A stretch of 64,000 nucleotides of DNA from Rachycentron canadum (GCA_038496675.1 CM076656.1:14827701-14891700); one strand, 5' to 3'; positions 48,276-60,829 are shown, numbered from the stretch's first letter. The notes: generated by a model not told the origin, from the letters alone. Translations and numbers: made by a program.

Positions 48276-49366
48276 CATTGGTGAGGCTTTCCAATTGTGA
48301 CACTGAGGAAGAAATTCCACCCTGGACTGGCCTGCACCCCAAATGATATGCGCTACAGGTTTGGTAAATAGACTGACAGCGTGAGTGTGTAGAGACTTTG
48401 CAGATGTCTTGACGGTCCATCAACCAGGTTTTAAATTGGTCCAGATGCTCCTCACATCCAAATTGCACACTGCCAGAGTGTATTTTTGTCTCCTTTCAAA
48501 TTATATCATCACATCACACTAGTATTCTTTGAATCTAAGTAGTAAGCGTAATATATGGTATTACATTGTTTCTTAATGAGTAATTCACAGACATCATGAA
48601 ATGAATCAGGTGGGTACAGTCTCTAACAACACGAATAATACCATTTGACATTCAGTCAGATCATTTTGCACCGTGGTAAGTTTTTAAAAGTTCGTTTCTG
48701 AGTTAGCTAAAATTTGACATGTATTTTTTAAGGTTTGCTGCTTTGGAAAACAATATGAATACTTGTTCGCCTCTTATGGTATTTGGCTATTTCAATTTGA
48801 GCACAAAAATACGGTTAGGATATTTCGTGAACCACGGAAAACGAATTATTAACTGATAACATCGCGGCGCAGATCAGCAGCAAGTTAGTCAGACCTTTCG
48901 GTGAAAGTGAGAAATATCCGCTAATCTGTTATTATCATTTGTTCCTATTCATGCTGCTCCTCTAGTCTAAGTTACTACGGTTATGGCGACTACGACTCTG
49001 TATCTCTGTCACTTTCCCATGATTCCCGATGACAGGTCTTTAAAAGGTTAGCACGCATTAATTGCACTAAAATCTATCGTAAAAACCAATAGTAAAATTT
49101 AGTAACATAATGTTACATTTTCGGTGAACGTAATTCAAGAAAAGAAAACAAAGATGAAAGATGAGGAAATAGAACTTTAAACACTATTTCTGTGCACACA
49201 GAAAACCAGAGTAGAGTTTGTGTCCACTACAATAGTCCTTGATTTGGGATGATGATCTGCTGTTGAAAGTAAGGATTATTCTTTTCTCTATAATATTAAC
49301 TACATCAGCCGGTGATGCTATGGCAAGATTAGAACAACTACACCCTCAGCTTTTATGGTCCATTGG

Positions 49367-49379
49367 TGCTCCCTAGTGG
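49367..49379 (-). promoter_or_regulatory. CTCF-like motif, reverse orientation
   Basis: The + strand reads TGCTCCCTAGTGG; the reverse complement matches the CTCF core with about one mismatch. Binding is unproven. Confidence 0.25.
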
Positions 49380-49490
49380 CATAATGAGCAGTGAAGACAT
49401 GAGAATACAGGTAACAAATTTTTAAATCGAGAGAATCCTAATATCACGTTGAAGAATATAAGAGGCTGAAAGGAGACAAGATAAATGGAA

Positions 49491-49539
<49 letters not shown>
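49491..49539. repeat. (ATAG)n microsatellite
   Basis: About 12 ATAG units. Confidence 0.95.
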
Positions 49540-50562
49540 CCAGCAGAAAGTTTGTCTCAAAATTCTGTGTATAAAATGCAAATACACAAGCACTGAATGG
49601 AGATCCACAAACGTTTCTGGTTATAGAAAATTGATTCTCAAATGCCTGTTTGAAAGTTTCAGGATGAGATTCGCAAATGTTTTTTTTTTTTTACTTGTAA
49701 ATTAACTGAATGCATTTCACAGATATTTTTTTTTTGTTCATTTGCATGCATATTTGCAGATCTGCAAAGTGAGTATACATTTAATTTTTTTGTATTTGTG
49801 GAAGGTGTTTTATATTTACAGATTACACATTTACGCACAGATTGTCAGTCGGTTCCCACGAATAATACTTAGAAAACAGCAAATGAACTGACTGAAAGCT
49901 AATACAGTAAACATAAAATATATATATACACTAAGGCCTCACAGATTATGCTGTGGCAGAAAGTACAAATACAGAGATTTATACACATAGCGCTCAAACA
50001 TGGCGTTTCAATGCATTTGAAAATTTTCCGTGAGAGAAAAAGAACTTTGGCGGGATCAAGTCAAATCTCCAGCCGTCTGCTGCTTTTAAAATGAACAGAT
50101 GAGCCTGATAGCATTAAACAAAAGCGGGGACTTAGGATGCTCACTTACATATAGACACTTTTACTGACAAAGACGGATTCTTTGGATGAGTATAATTGGC
50201 GCCGCCTTGATTATTTCATGTCTCTCTGAAAGCAAGCACTTCCTTGGCTCAAATACTAAATCTTCTCTCCCTTTTGTATCCCACTCTTACTTTTTAATTT
50301 CTGTCCACATCTGCCCTCCCCTTTCTGCTCTATCTGAGCCGTTCCTCTCGTCTCCTCCCTTCCTCCTATCTCCCCTTGTCCTCTGGCCCCTGACTTCACC
50401 TCCTTATCACCTCCTGTTGAATGAAAACGCAGCCGGCTCATTTGCGAACAGTCAGTGTCGTCATTACATAAAGGAGTGCACACAAAGCTCTTCCACTTCT
50501 CTCCAGAAAGTTTTTGAATGGGGCAATTACTTGAGAGGAGACTGGAGCTGAGCCAAGTTGTA

Positions 50563-50564
<2 letters not shown>
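49540..50564. other. Intergenic stretch, T-rich runs
   Basis: Contains T runs (49680-49692, 49726-49736) and a pyrimidine-rich interval (50230-50410) that produces a long but unconvincing open frame. No named repeat. Confidence 0.4.
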
Positions 50565-50616
<52 letters not shown>

Positions 50617-50629
50617 GTTTGTGTGTGTT
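50565..50629. repeat. (GT)n microsatellite
   Basis: About 30 GT units with one GC interruption at the end. Confidence 0.95.
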
Positions 50630-53345
50630 TGGGGGTGGGGGCAGTTGAAGCCAAGTGAAGCTGTCTTGATTTCATGAATATTTTTTTCTCGAACAATGGA
50701 GGGAATCAAATATTCATGGCCCAGGTACAGGCCTGGTGCTCAGAATCACTCCCCTCTCTCTGTAATCAGCTCCCTGACAGTTTTTATTTACACAAACATG
50801 CAGCTGCAGTCATTATGCTTCATTTCCTCTTTGTGCAAAGATCACATCCACACTGTCATCTAAACTATTAGTGCACTCGGTGGAGTAAAAATCCCCTTCT
50901 GTTGAGCTAAGGGGTCTGAAATGCAAAAAAAAAAAAAAAAAAAAAGCTGAAGACTGAAAGAACACAAACCTACATGCACAGGGGATTAGGATGGTCGTGG
51001 ATCTTGAGTTTGAAAAAAGTTTCAACTCTAAGCCACAAAAGCACAGCATAGGAATACAGAAAGAGATGTCATGAAGCAAAGTGAGTGGAGACTGTGTGTG
51101 TGCACAAGTGCATACAGGCAGAAAGAGAGAAATTAGTCTCAACACAAAACATCTGTGTTTCCCTAACACAATATCCTAAAGGGTATTATAGTCTCAGAGC
51201 ATATGGACTAAAGAAATGGAGAATAATGGGTACAAAGGTGTCGCTACAAAATACATGTCATATATGTCATACAACTGCAAACTAAATAAAAAAAAAAGGA
51301 TTAGAATATTAAATTACAGCATAATATTAAAATACAACATAAAACTGATATTAACCTTTATTTAAACCCAAACGATAATGTTCCTCAAGCTGTTTGTATC
51401 AAAACATCTCTACCTGACATTTTAGAGAGAAAATTGAACATCAGTTTAAATGTAGCCCATTTATTTACCAGTTCATAAAGAAATTTTAAAAACATTTTCA
51501 TGACTTTTGAGATGAATGTGCATATTGGACAGTTTGTTTTCTATCCTGTAGATTTCTGTAGATTTGCAACCAATTTCACAGCATATTAAAACAAAAAAAC
51601 AAAAGAAAACCGCTTTGTCCCAATTTCATGTGACATAAATACTGGCTACACTAAGCCAATCTTATTTGAACTGTTAATCCAGTTTATGCACAAAGGTGGA
51701 TCTGGATGAGTGGGTTGTTTCTTTCTTCCTAACTTAAAGCAGAAATGCTGCAAAAACAACACTAACCCTTCACCGTAAAAACAAAAGAATAAACTAAAAT
51801 GGTTGTTATTTTAATTGAAGCATTATTTCATCTAATGAATGGGTTTCAAGCACTGACAATTTCATGTCAAATGATAATTACCTCATATAGAGTATGTGAG
51901 TCTTTTATACACACTGTGTGTAACTGGCATTGTGACTCACGCAATGGTATATAATATAATTGTGTTCTTATTTGTCTATAAAGTAAATAATTACTTTCCA
52001 GAGAAATTTCAAATGGCAAAAAAAAAGTATTTACAAGTAAGTCAGTTACATTCAGATTTAAATTGAAGACACCTTGAAGTAACTTGTTCATCATTGGTCA
52101 ACTGTGACAATGTCCATTGTCGTTGTAATAAACAAGACTAGGAATCTATAGCCATGCAAACAGATCTGCTAACTATTGTGATTTGAGGTTTTAAACCATG
52201 TTCACTTTCTGTATTTAGTTTTTAACACGCAATGAACACTGGTTGGAATGTCATTGATTTAGCAGATATTTTGATCTGCTAAACCAATCTGCTAAACAGA
52301 TCTTCTTCCCTCCTGTTTGCATCCATGAAATTAAATTTTAAAAATTCATCTGTGACCAGGGACGACCCCGCAGAGCCCTCAGCTCAAGGCCCAGCCATCA
52401 AATGATCTGTAGGAATGAGCCCTGCTTTCCATTTCCCAGGCCATGTGCTACAGCTCCATCTTGGTGGGTTAATTAGGAGTCTATAAATGTGAATATCTGA
52501 ACCAAACTGGTAGGTTTGAACAAAAGCCGTTATGCAAACATCAAGTACATTAACATAATTCACTTTATATGTGAAATTGATGAAATATTTCAATGTTGAC
52601 CTAAGCAGAGATCAAAATAAATCCAAATAATCAAGTTTAAAATATTTACAAATGTGTGCACAATTACAACGAGAGATCCTGGCTCTGGAAGCTAAGTTTA
52701 AATCGCTCTGAACAACAGTTTCAACAGCCGTTTCATGTCATACGTAAACAGCCTGGTCAACAGAGAGTCATGTTTCAGGCTGTAGGCTAAACTAGAAAAA
52801 CGTGATAGAAAAATATTACTTAGGTCGTATGTTGCTTTAACCGAGAGAAGTGGTCTCAGCTTCTCTGTCCGCTTGTCCAAATTCATTTCCACATCAAGGT
52901 TAAACTCTGCATCGCTCCCTCTCTGTCTTTCTTTGACCAGCCCCTTGTGGTTAAGTGTAACATCTTCAATAGGACCCTCCAGGATTACATCATCAATAAG
53001 ACATTAGCATCCTTACGTTTCATCTCTTTTGCCAACACACACACATACACACACACAGGCATTTTGATGAGAGCTGCCTAGATGCCTTTTGATGACACAC
53101 GATTAGTTAATGAGTGGAAATCAATATTATATACCCATTCGTCAAGGAGAGCGGCCAAGCTTCAACAGCAGTGAAACAACTATATAGAACTGTGTTTTGA
53201 AATGGTTTATTCTTATTCCTTACTCTTCCACATACATTGGATGTTTTGTAAAGGTATTTTCCTTCTATATAAAACCCCATTTCTTGAAAGGGTTGGAAAT
53301 TTAAGAATGGAAACCACATTAGGGCCTGTATCAGGAAGTGAGCTA
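50630..53345. other. Intergenic stretch, nothing recognised
   Basis: Contains an A run near 50925-50945 and a 10-bp hairpin at 52258-52283 (TTTAGCAGAT / ATCTGCTAAA), followed by another ATCTGCTAAA copy at 52288-52297. No gene or named repeat. Confidence 0.4.
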
Positions 53346-53349
53346 AACT

Positions 53350-53510
53350 TTGTCTGCAGAGCTTAAAAACAGGATTGTGTCAAGGCACAGATCTGGGAGA
53401 GGGTACAGAGAAAATTGCATTGTATTGAAGTACAGTCGTCAGGAGGACAGTAGCCTCCAAATTGTGAAAAAATAGTGAAGGGGTCTGAATACTTTCTGAA
53501 TGCACTGTAG
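53350..53510 (+). mobile_element. Internally deleted Tc1-like transposon
   Basis: Transposase N-terminal text (ctgcagagcttaaaaacagg, tcaaggcacagatctggga, gacagtagcctccaaattgt) runs directly into the terminal end text (gtgaaggggtctgaatactt, tctgaatgcactgta). In intact relatives these are about 1 kb apart, so the middle is deleted. Confidence 0.8.
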
Positions 53511-54249
53511 TCCCCCCCCCCCCACAAAAAAAAACAAAAAAAAAAAACAGACGATATTGTGATATTCACCCATGAACAAAGACAAAACACGTGAATCTAC
53601 AAAGAAGTAGAAGACAGTAAATGGTAGTGTTCGCATTTAAATGGTGGGAGAAAAGGTCCACACAAATGTATACACCACCTCTTTGTTCACATAAGTTGAA
53701 AAAATAAGAAATCACCGGGGACCATTTACTCAAGAGTGGGTGTCTGGACAGAGTATATTTTCTGGTAATATTCTAAAAGTAAGTTGAAATGGTTCTGAAG
53801 GCAATTCCCTATCAAAATATCTTATTGTTTCATTTTGTATGTTTTGTCAATATTGCGATCATTCCCCACAGTCACAGAGAAGATGCGTGCGTGGTTTCCT
53901 ACCAGACCACAGACCCTGCAATATTGGTTCAAGGTACCATCAGATTTTTGACGTGACAAGCAGTCCTGAAAAATCTCATGTCCATATTTCCATATTCTTT
54001 CAAAACAGGGCTATTTGGGTTTTTTTTTATGTCCTTTTCTGCATGATAGTTCCTATTTATTATCTGTAATCACAGTGCTCATCTCCAGTTCCCATTTTTC
54101 CCTTTGTCCATTATTTCTTATTGTAATATCATATTATATTTGTGTGATACAATCTTCTTTCTAATAATCCCTTTATAAAGAAATGATCTATATTGGACAG
54201 TAAAATGCATATACTTTGAGTTTCTGTAAGTGCTGTAGGTATCATGTTA

Positions 54250-54297
54250 TTCACTTCACCTGTCAGTGGTCATAATGTTATGGCTAATCAGTATATA
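54250..54297. mobile_element. Terminal fragment of a mariner/Tc1-like element
   Basis: ttcacttcacctgtcagtgg, tcataatgttatggctaatc and agtata match the end of a common fish DNA transposon. Only the end is present. Confidence 0.6.
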
Positions 54298-54749
54298 TTT
54301 TACTTGCTTCTCAGCAGTAAGCTTGGTTTAAACTTCTCTCTTGAGCTCTGTTTTAATTTATAACACAATTATTTGTGACTAATATGTAAAACCAAGTGCA
54401 ACATCGTGAATGCCTTCTGCAGGAGACCATTGTCCCCATTTTTTAAACAATACCTTTAACAGTACCAAATACACACATACACAAACATTTGAGTACTGAA
54501 GTGGTCGGACAACATGACTTAAAAACTACTGATATATCTTCTGCCTTCACATATTTATTTAAAACTTAAGTGATTACTCCTTCATGTGAATTCCCCTCTG
54601 ATGTTTCCTCAGACAGAGGCCTCGTTCAAACCTGGTATTAACATCCATCTCAGGGGATCCGAACAACTCAGCTGAGTTCAGGTGTGAACGCACCGTAGGA
54701 ACATTCAGGGAAGCATATGAGATCCAATCACTCAGAGCCCAGATGAAAA

Positions 54750-55110
54750 CTTAAACTTGCATTCTATCTAATGACCATCAGGGGGGGAAAAAGAAGTTGT
54801 ATTGATGTCTATGAGGAAATGCCCCTATTTCTCAGTTGAATTATTACCTCAATAAACATTTTCATGATACGTTTATGGTCTCCTGAGGTCCTAAAGGAAA
54901 TGGACGACATAACAGACATTAGGTCTTCCTTCGCTCCACCTTCTCCTCCAAATATGGTTACTTCTTGTTTCAAAAAACCAAGATGGCGACGGCGTCAATA
55001 CAGCAGTTGATGAACCAATGGCTAACTTCACGGCGGGTTGCCACTTGGTCCTGGCCTCACTGCCCTGAGTCTAATTTATCCTGAAAAAGTTTCATGATGA
55101 ACTGAAAATA
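54750..55110 (+). mobile_element. Dispersed teleost repeat, copy 1 ('tctatctaatgaccatca' type)
   Basis: tctatctaatgaccatcagg, gatgtctatgaggaaatg, cccctatttctcagttgaat, acctcaataaacattttcat, gtttatggtctcctgagg, then ccaagatggcgacgg and cacggcgggttgccactt follow a high-copy fish repeat. A second, differently decayed copy is at 58835-59110. Confidence 0.7.
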
Positions 55111-56021
55111 TCTTTCTATTTCACACAGCAACAATGCATACATGATTATTTACATATAAAGCAGGGAAGTGAGATCTTATCAGACATGGTCATGCATGTG
55201 TGAGCTGTGCACTTGTGATCGGATCACAATTAAACACATTTTAATGCCATGTCTGAACAGGCACAGTGTTTCCATTGAGCTGCAGGGGAGGAACAGTGAC
55301 ACAAAGACAGAATTTGGCACCAGCAACACAACTATTGTATGCACCGACTGTGGATTGTGTCCCTGTGGCTTACTTTGAAATCTTTGAAATTACTTTGACT
55401 GATTCACACGCACGAGGAAAAACAGTTGCAACTTTGCACTTTCAAGACAGACCTGAAGAAAATGTGGACCTATCCTTGGATTTCCATTAAATCTGCATTA
55501 AATATTCTTGTTAACCAGAGGCTGAAAATTGATTTTCACCACTGGGACAAAAAGATGAATCAGTTTGACTTTGAGGACATCATGGCATTTCCTGCAGCCA
55601 TGCCTTTAGGACAATCTTTACGTCTAGTAATGATAAAACTGTAATTCACCTGGGTTTTAGCCCCTCCAGTCTTGATAATAAAAGCACAATATCGGTCTGA
55701 TACTTTGGTCTAAAAATCCAGTTTCAACTGAGTCACATTTTAGATTCAGGGATCTTTTCACAACATTGAAGAATACACAAAAAAACGCCAAAAAATATTC
55801 AGGAAACGGTGTGTAGTGTGCTTTAGAGTGAACAGGCAAACAGCAGAATTAGAGGCAGACACCCCCATCAGTTAGAGCTCATTTGAAGCACCGAGCCAAT
55901 GACAAGTCAATTCATCTGCTGCCTCTCCACTTTCATCATCAGCAGCACCACTTCCTGAGAGTGCTGACCTTTCCGCACTACTCCGCCAGAGCTGAAAAGA
56001 CTGAAAAGAATGAGTGCCTAT

Positions 56022-56049
56022 GCGTGTGTGTGTGTGTGTGTGTGTGTGT
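56022..56049. repeat. (GT)n microsatellite
   Basis: About 13 GT units. Confidence 0.95.
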
Positions 56050-56338
56050 TTCAAGAGCAAGAGAGAGCTCGAAAGAGAGATGTGCTGAAGAAGTGGATAA
56101 AAAAAAAAAAAGAAGGGAATTGTAAAGAAAAACAGATCTGGTGTGTTTGTTTTCACATTCACACCTTCAGGTGGAATTTTTTATGCTATTTCAGAGACGT
56201 ATTTGACCCCGAGAGCTACAGTGAATTAGGGTCAGCTGATGTGGGACCCATAGTGATAGCACCCCCCCACTCTAATGCAGGGTTAACCCACATTACTGTG
56301 GCGGTTGTCAGTCTGAATGGGGTATAAAACTCTTTATA

Positions 56339-56339
<1 letters not shown>

Positions 56340-56371
<32 letters not shown>

Positions 56372-56377
56372 AGAGAG
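56340..56377. repeat. (GT)n/(GA)n compound microsatellite
   Basis: Five GT units followed by about 14 GA units. Confidence 0.95.
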
Positions 56378-56431
56378 CTAGGAAAAGGAGACCTTGCACT
56401 GAATGCTAATCAACAAATAACCATGAAAGCA

Positions 56432-56473
56432 AACACACGCACACGCACGCACACAAACACACACACACACACT
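56432..56473. repeat. (CA)n microsatellite, interrupted
   Basis: CA units with CG and AA interruptions. Confidence 0.9.
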
Positions 56474-56762
56474 AACTCTGTGTCACTGCAGTCTTCCTTT
56501 AACCTCGTCTGGAGTCTCAGTGCACTTGATCAGGCTGACAGTCCAGTCTTCAGATGCTACAGTCTGCTGCTGCAGGCAGTTTAGAGCATTCTGAGATAGA
56601 CATCAAGGGTGTAACCTTGAGTGTTAGTGGGGAAAGGAAAAGCTGCATTTGACAATTCAGATCTGTTTTGGGCCATGTCCTGCGCACAAACACAAAGGAG
56701 GTCAAGACAAATTGTGCATTGTTGCTCCTTTGACTGTTGACGAAGCAGTGCTCAGAGAGTGG

Positions 56763-56780
56763 GTGTGTGTGTGTGTGTGT
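56763..56780. repeat. (GT)n microsatellite
   Basis: Nine GT units followed by a G-rich run. Confidence 0.9.
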
Positions 56781-57659
56781 GGGGAGGGGGGTGACTTGAA
56801 AGTCTCAGCAGGGTCATCAGGGCTCTACAGTTCCTGTAGAACAACATGCAGCTCCCTCCATTCACTTCCATTGTCCCTAAATGGTCCTTTTGATTCTGCC
56901 TAAATTTTCTACCAAGCAATGTAGAGAAGCATGCCACATATTCAAAGCTAACGTCTCGTAAACAGCAACCTGCTCGGCATCCTTTCAAGGTACATGTGTT
57001 CTAGAGCAAGGGAAAAAAAAAAACAGAAATCATTTTGTTGGTAATTAATTTTGGCCTGTTTACAGCAAACTTGAAAGAGGGATGTGTTGATGGACAGACG
57101 TGATGTATTTTGCAATCTCCCCTGAGCACCAACCTTATCAAGAAGAACATGCCAGAACAACACAGCTTATATATGCACACATGCACAGTCACAATATAAT
57201 AGAAAATGTAAAAAGGGGAGAATTGAAGGGGAACCGAATGCCCTCGTCCTATCATTACTATGGTAAAACATGTAAATAAGTTTAGCGTCTCTTTGCCTTT
57301 GATGTTCTCTGTAGTGGGTAAACACTCAGCTTGGCAAGACATCAATAGTCTTTCTCACCTGTTTAAGGACTCATAAGTAGCTAGAGACCCTATAGCCATT
57401 TTACTTCATTTGAAACATTGATCCACAATCATTTGCTAACCTTCTCTCTCCTTGTTCCCGTCTCCCATCTGTGCCTGATTTTCAGTGACGCTCCAGTAGC
57501 TAGTCCTGTGTCGTCTCTGTCAGCTTGTCATCTCTGCCAGAGAATTCATTCAAAGTAATAATGAAACTGTAAAAGAACAAGAAGCCTGGTGTATGTAGAA
57601 GAAGAAAAATTAAGTGCCGTGAGAAAGAATGACACAGCCAGAGAAAAATAGCAGTGTGT

Positions 57660-57870
57660 CCTAATTAAGTTCTCATCCATGTTAATTCATCTGGGCCTCG
57701 TTAGAGGGACCCAGACAGACAATACCCCCCTTAATCCTGGGAGAAACCTGGCAGCTGCTACCACAAGAAATCCATTAATTGATTTAAGAGCTGCAGCTTT
57801 GTTGTGACAGTGCTTCACTGTTTGAGGAAAATTTGCCGTGCAAATGCCAGGGAACCCAACTGACAGGTGT
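57660..57870. promoter_or_regulatory. Possible conserved noncoding stretch with TAAT cores
   Basis: Repeat-free text with cctaattaag, catgttaattcatctgggcc, ccattaattgatttaagagc and atttgccgtgcaaatgcc (an imperfect palindrome). The texture resembles developmental enhancers; this is inference. Confidence 0.18.
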
Positions 57871-58279
57871 GTTGAGGAGTGATAGTTGGTATCCCCCTAA
57901 TGAAACACCAATTAAACCCAAAAGAAGGATCAGCGCAAGCTAGAAGTTAAACCTATTCCAGCATGTTCAGGTGTGTAGGAGTTGCCAGTAATTGTTAGAT
58001 TTAAATTGACCCAAGGATTCGACTGGATAAAAAATAACAACTCGGGTTTAGGAAAGAGGGTGTTAAGCGTATGCACGCAGATTAAAAGGCTATATCAGAG
58101 GCAGGTTCCTTTGGCAAAACATCAAGTGGTGATTCTTACATTCCTCCTATTCTTCAATCTTGATGGCCAGCTTTTATTCCGCCCTCTGTATATGGATCCC
58201 CTGTAACACTGGATCGGATTGCAGTGTTGTATACACTTTTATCCGGAATATCCATTTATTAAATTTATTAAACTTCCAT

Positions 58280-58570
58280 TTATAAAATGTCAAAAATCAT
58301 TAAAGCAACAGTATGTGACTATATATATATATAATATTTTTGTTGAAATATGCTTCAAAATGCATCTTTATATGGAAGACACAGATGTCTTACCATATGA
58401 AAGACATCTGTGGCCAGACTCATTGAAATGCCTGGTAGCAGTGCAGAGATATTCCCTTCTAAAGTTTTTGAGAGAGCCCTGCCCTTCTAACCAATCAGAG
58501 AAGTCAGGCCAAAGTCAGGGGTGGGAGCTCACAGCTGTCAATCAATATGTGAAAACACTTGAGGTCTACT
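58280..58570. repeat. Probable dispersed repeat, unclassified
   Basis: Starts ttaaagcaacagtatgtgac and includes ttctaaccaatcagagaa and gggtgggagctcacagctgt, phrases I associate with fish repeats. It contains a perfect 12-bp hairpin (58380-58412). The 126-codon open frame over it is not supported as a gene. Confidence 0.4.
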
Positions 58571-58834
58571 GCTCCTCTCACACCCAAGGTTTAGGGTAGA
58601 CTTGGCTGTGGGAAGACCTTTCTGTGGCTGAGTCACAGGCTAGTGAGCATTTCTGAATTAGTTGAGACAGCGCTCATGGGAACCGTGCAGAGCGCAACAG
58701 ACCAGGGCACTTGTGGGGTGGGAGAAGTGGTTTGGTTTGAGTCATGTGCCAGCACTAACTTGCTTTCCAAAATTATTTTATAGAAATGAAGGCAGACTCC
58801 GGGTCTGCAAAGCAAAGCTTTTAAGTGCCTTAAA

Positions 58835-59110
58835 CCTCCTTTCTATCTAATAACCATCAACATTGAAGTCTATGGGAAAATGACCCTACTTCTCACCTGA
58901 TTTATTACCTCAGTAAACATCTTCCTAATGCGTTTATGGTCTCAACCATCTTAGATTCAAGTTTTCTTCAATGCAACATGATGCTCATTTTTTAAAATTG
59001 TGGTCCAATGGTCCAATTTCCTGGAAAAGTGACAGTAAAGTATAATATGCATTCAGGCATACACATGCTGACCTGTCACCAATGGGTGACTTCGCAGTGA
59101 GTTGCCACAA
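58835..59110 (+). mobile_element. Dispersed teleost repeat, copy 2 ('tctatctaatgaccatca' type)
   Basis: tctatctaataaccatcaac, gaagtctatgggaaaatgac, cctacttctcacctgattta, acctcagtaaacatcttcct, gtttatggtctcaaccatct and cttcaatgcaacatgatgct match the consensus better than copy 1. The distal part (cttcgcagtgagttgccaca) aligns with copy 1 as well. Confidence 0.75.
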
Positions 59111-59167
59111 CCCCATTGTTCTTTCTCTTCTTTGAGAAAAGGTCAGGAACAAAAACAAAGAAATTTA

Positions 59168-59243
59168 CAGTGGCTTCAGGAAGTATTTAGACCCTTCCCT
59201 TTTGTTTATTTATTGTGTTGCAGACTTAATTTTAAAATGAACA
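59168..59243 (+). mobile_element. Tc1-like terminal fragment
   Basis: cagtggcttcaggaagtatt, tagacccttcccttttg, then gtgttgcagacttaatttta match the outer end of a fish Tc1-like element. The rest is missing. Confidence 0.7.
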
Positions 59244-59267
59244 TATTTGCCCCTTTACACACTTACA

Positions 59268-59390
59268 CACTTTAATTTTGAAGTAGTTGTAATTTACTTG
59301 AGCATTTAGAGTTATTTTATACTTACATGCCACTACATTTCAGAAGGAAATGTTTGCACTTTCTACTCCACAACAGTTAAAACAGTTGAA
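59268..59390. mobile_element. hAT-like fish repeat fragment
   Basis: gtaatttacttgagcattta, ttttatacttacatgccact, acatttcagaaggaaatg and cactttctactccacaac match the consensus 'tactccactacatttcagagggaaat'. Related to 4479-4567. Confidence 0.65.
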
Positions 59391-60531
59391 GTTAAACAAG
59401 AAATACACTGTAAGGACTGTAACATCTCTGCACTGAACTGCCCTCTCCCTTTAACTTTTCTCTTACAACCCCAATTTTCATTTTCAACCAAAACATAACA
59501 CATAACATTAGTGTGAAACATCAGTGTCATTTGAGTCCAACGTCTTTCTGACGTTACACTGATGTGCGGTGCCTGCTGGGTTGGCAACAGCACTATCATA
59601 GAAGACTCAATTTCATTTCACACGCTGATGGTTAATTTGACTTCATGTGAAACTCCAGTATTTTGGGCAGCTCTTAAGTGGATGTGTCCTGTCATCTACC
59701 TTCCAGCTCTCGAAAATGAGCAATGATGACTGTGTGTAGTTGAAGGAGGCGCTCACTGAACCAATTAAGGAAGTAATTGGTTGTGATATGGGAGAAGAGA
59801 AAAACTCCACAGAGACTATTGATGTTTTGAAGGTCGGCCATTGTCCACTGGGAGTCACATGATCACTTTCCCTCTTTTCTCATACACACACACAGACAGT
59901 TATATCCTCCACATAAGCATGGAGACTGTAACTGTTAAATTCACATGTAGTCCGTGTCTACTTATCAGTTTAGTATCAATTTTGTGTGTATACTGAAAAC
60001 TGCTTATAGTGAACAGTAGTGCAGTATAGGGCTTGTGGTAATACAGTAATACAGCTTACAGTGTTTATTTTAGGTTATTTAAGGACCAGTACCAGTCAAA
60101 TGACTGTTCCTGCCTACACGGAGTAAGTTCACTGTGTGTGTGTGAAGAAGAATATTCTTTATTGTTTTTTTTTACTTAATTACTATAATAAACATCTGCT
60201 TATAATGATAAATTGACCTGGAAATGATCAATATAAACAGTTTCCATTGTATATTACCAAAAAAAAAAAAAAACAGAAAAGTAAAATTTTCTTCTAAAGC
60301 CGCATTCTTCATTCATCAGATCATCAGTGATCAATATTTTCTCTATTGATCACTATTTTGTGTAGATGACATTTCAAATGAATTTTCTGGTGGTAGTTTC
60401 AAAAATGAACATGATGTAGGGGTCCTGGAAACGTATCGGTTAAGTCACAGTTTGGAAAAAATGCATGTCAGAAATTAATATTTTCTCCTGCTTCCTGTCT
60501 GTATATGGTCTCATCTAATGGAGGTGAAACT

Positions 60532-60806
60532 CCATCCATCCATTATCTATCCTGCTCATCCGTATTGGGTCGCTGAGGGGGGGGGGGGCAATCCTGCCTG
60601 ATATTTGCCTACAGGGCTGACATATAAAGTAAACAGTCATGTTCACATTTCATATCTACAGGCAATTAACAGCCGCCAGTGAACCTAATGTGTCTTTGGA
60701 CTGACCCAGCGGGAACCCAGGCACAGGAAGAACATGTCAACTCCACACTGGAAGGCCCCAGGCTTGGGGTTCAAACCCAGTACCATCTTGCGGCGAGTCA
60801 ACAGTG
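60532..60806 (-). mobile_element. Dispersed teleost repeat of the 'ggcacagtggtgcagtggt' type, antisense copy
   Basis: ccatccatccattatctatc, ctgctcatccgtattgggtc, tacagggctgacatataaag, atctacaggcaattaacag, gtgtctttggactgacccag, agaacatgtcaactccacac and ggggttcaaacccagtacca give the antisense order. A G run (60577-60588) interrupts it. Confidence 0.85.
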
Positions 60807-60829
60807 AAAACAGAGATTTTCACTGTTGA
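60798..60829. other. Perfect 13-bp hairpin
   Basis: TCAACAGTGAAAA (60798-60810) pairs exactly with 60817-60829 around CAGAGA. The left arm overlaps the outer end of the antisense repeat. Confidence 0.8.

Noticed and set aside
48232..48468. 78-codon antisense open frame
   Set aside because: It crosses the boundary of the candidate TTAA-bounded element and has no supporting signals.
50186..50551. 121-codon open frame on the + strand
   Set aside because: Pyrimidine-rich sequence gives a Ser/Leu/Pro-rich translation with no family resemblance.
55169..55644. Three overlapping open frames of 69 to 74 codons
   Set aside because: They overlap one another in different frames next to a dispersed repeat; no splice chain could be built.
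58219..58599. 126-codon open frame
   Set aside because: It lies over probable repeat sequence and contains the hairpin; no protein family recognised.
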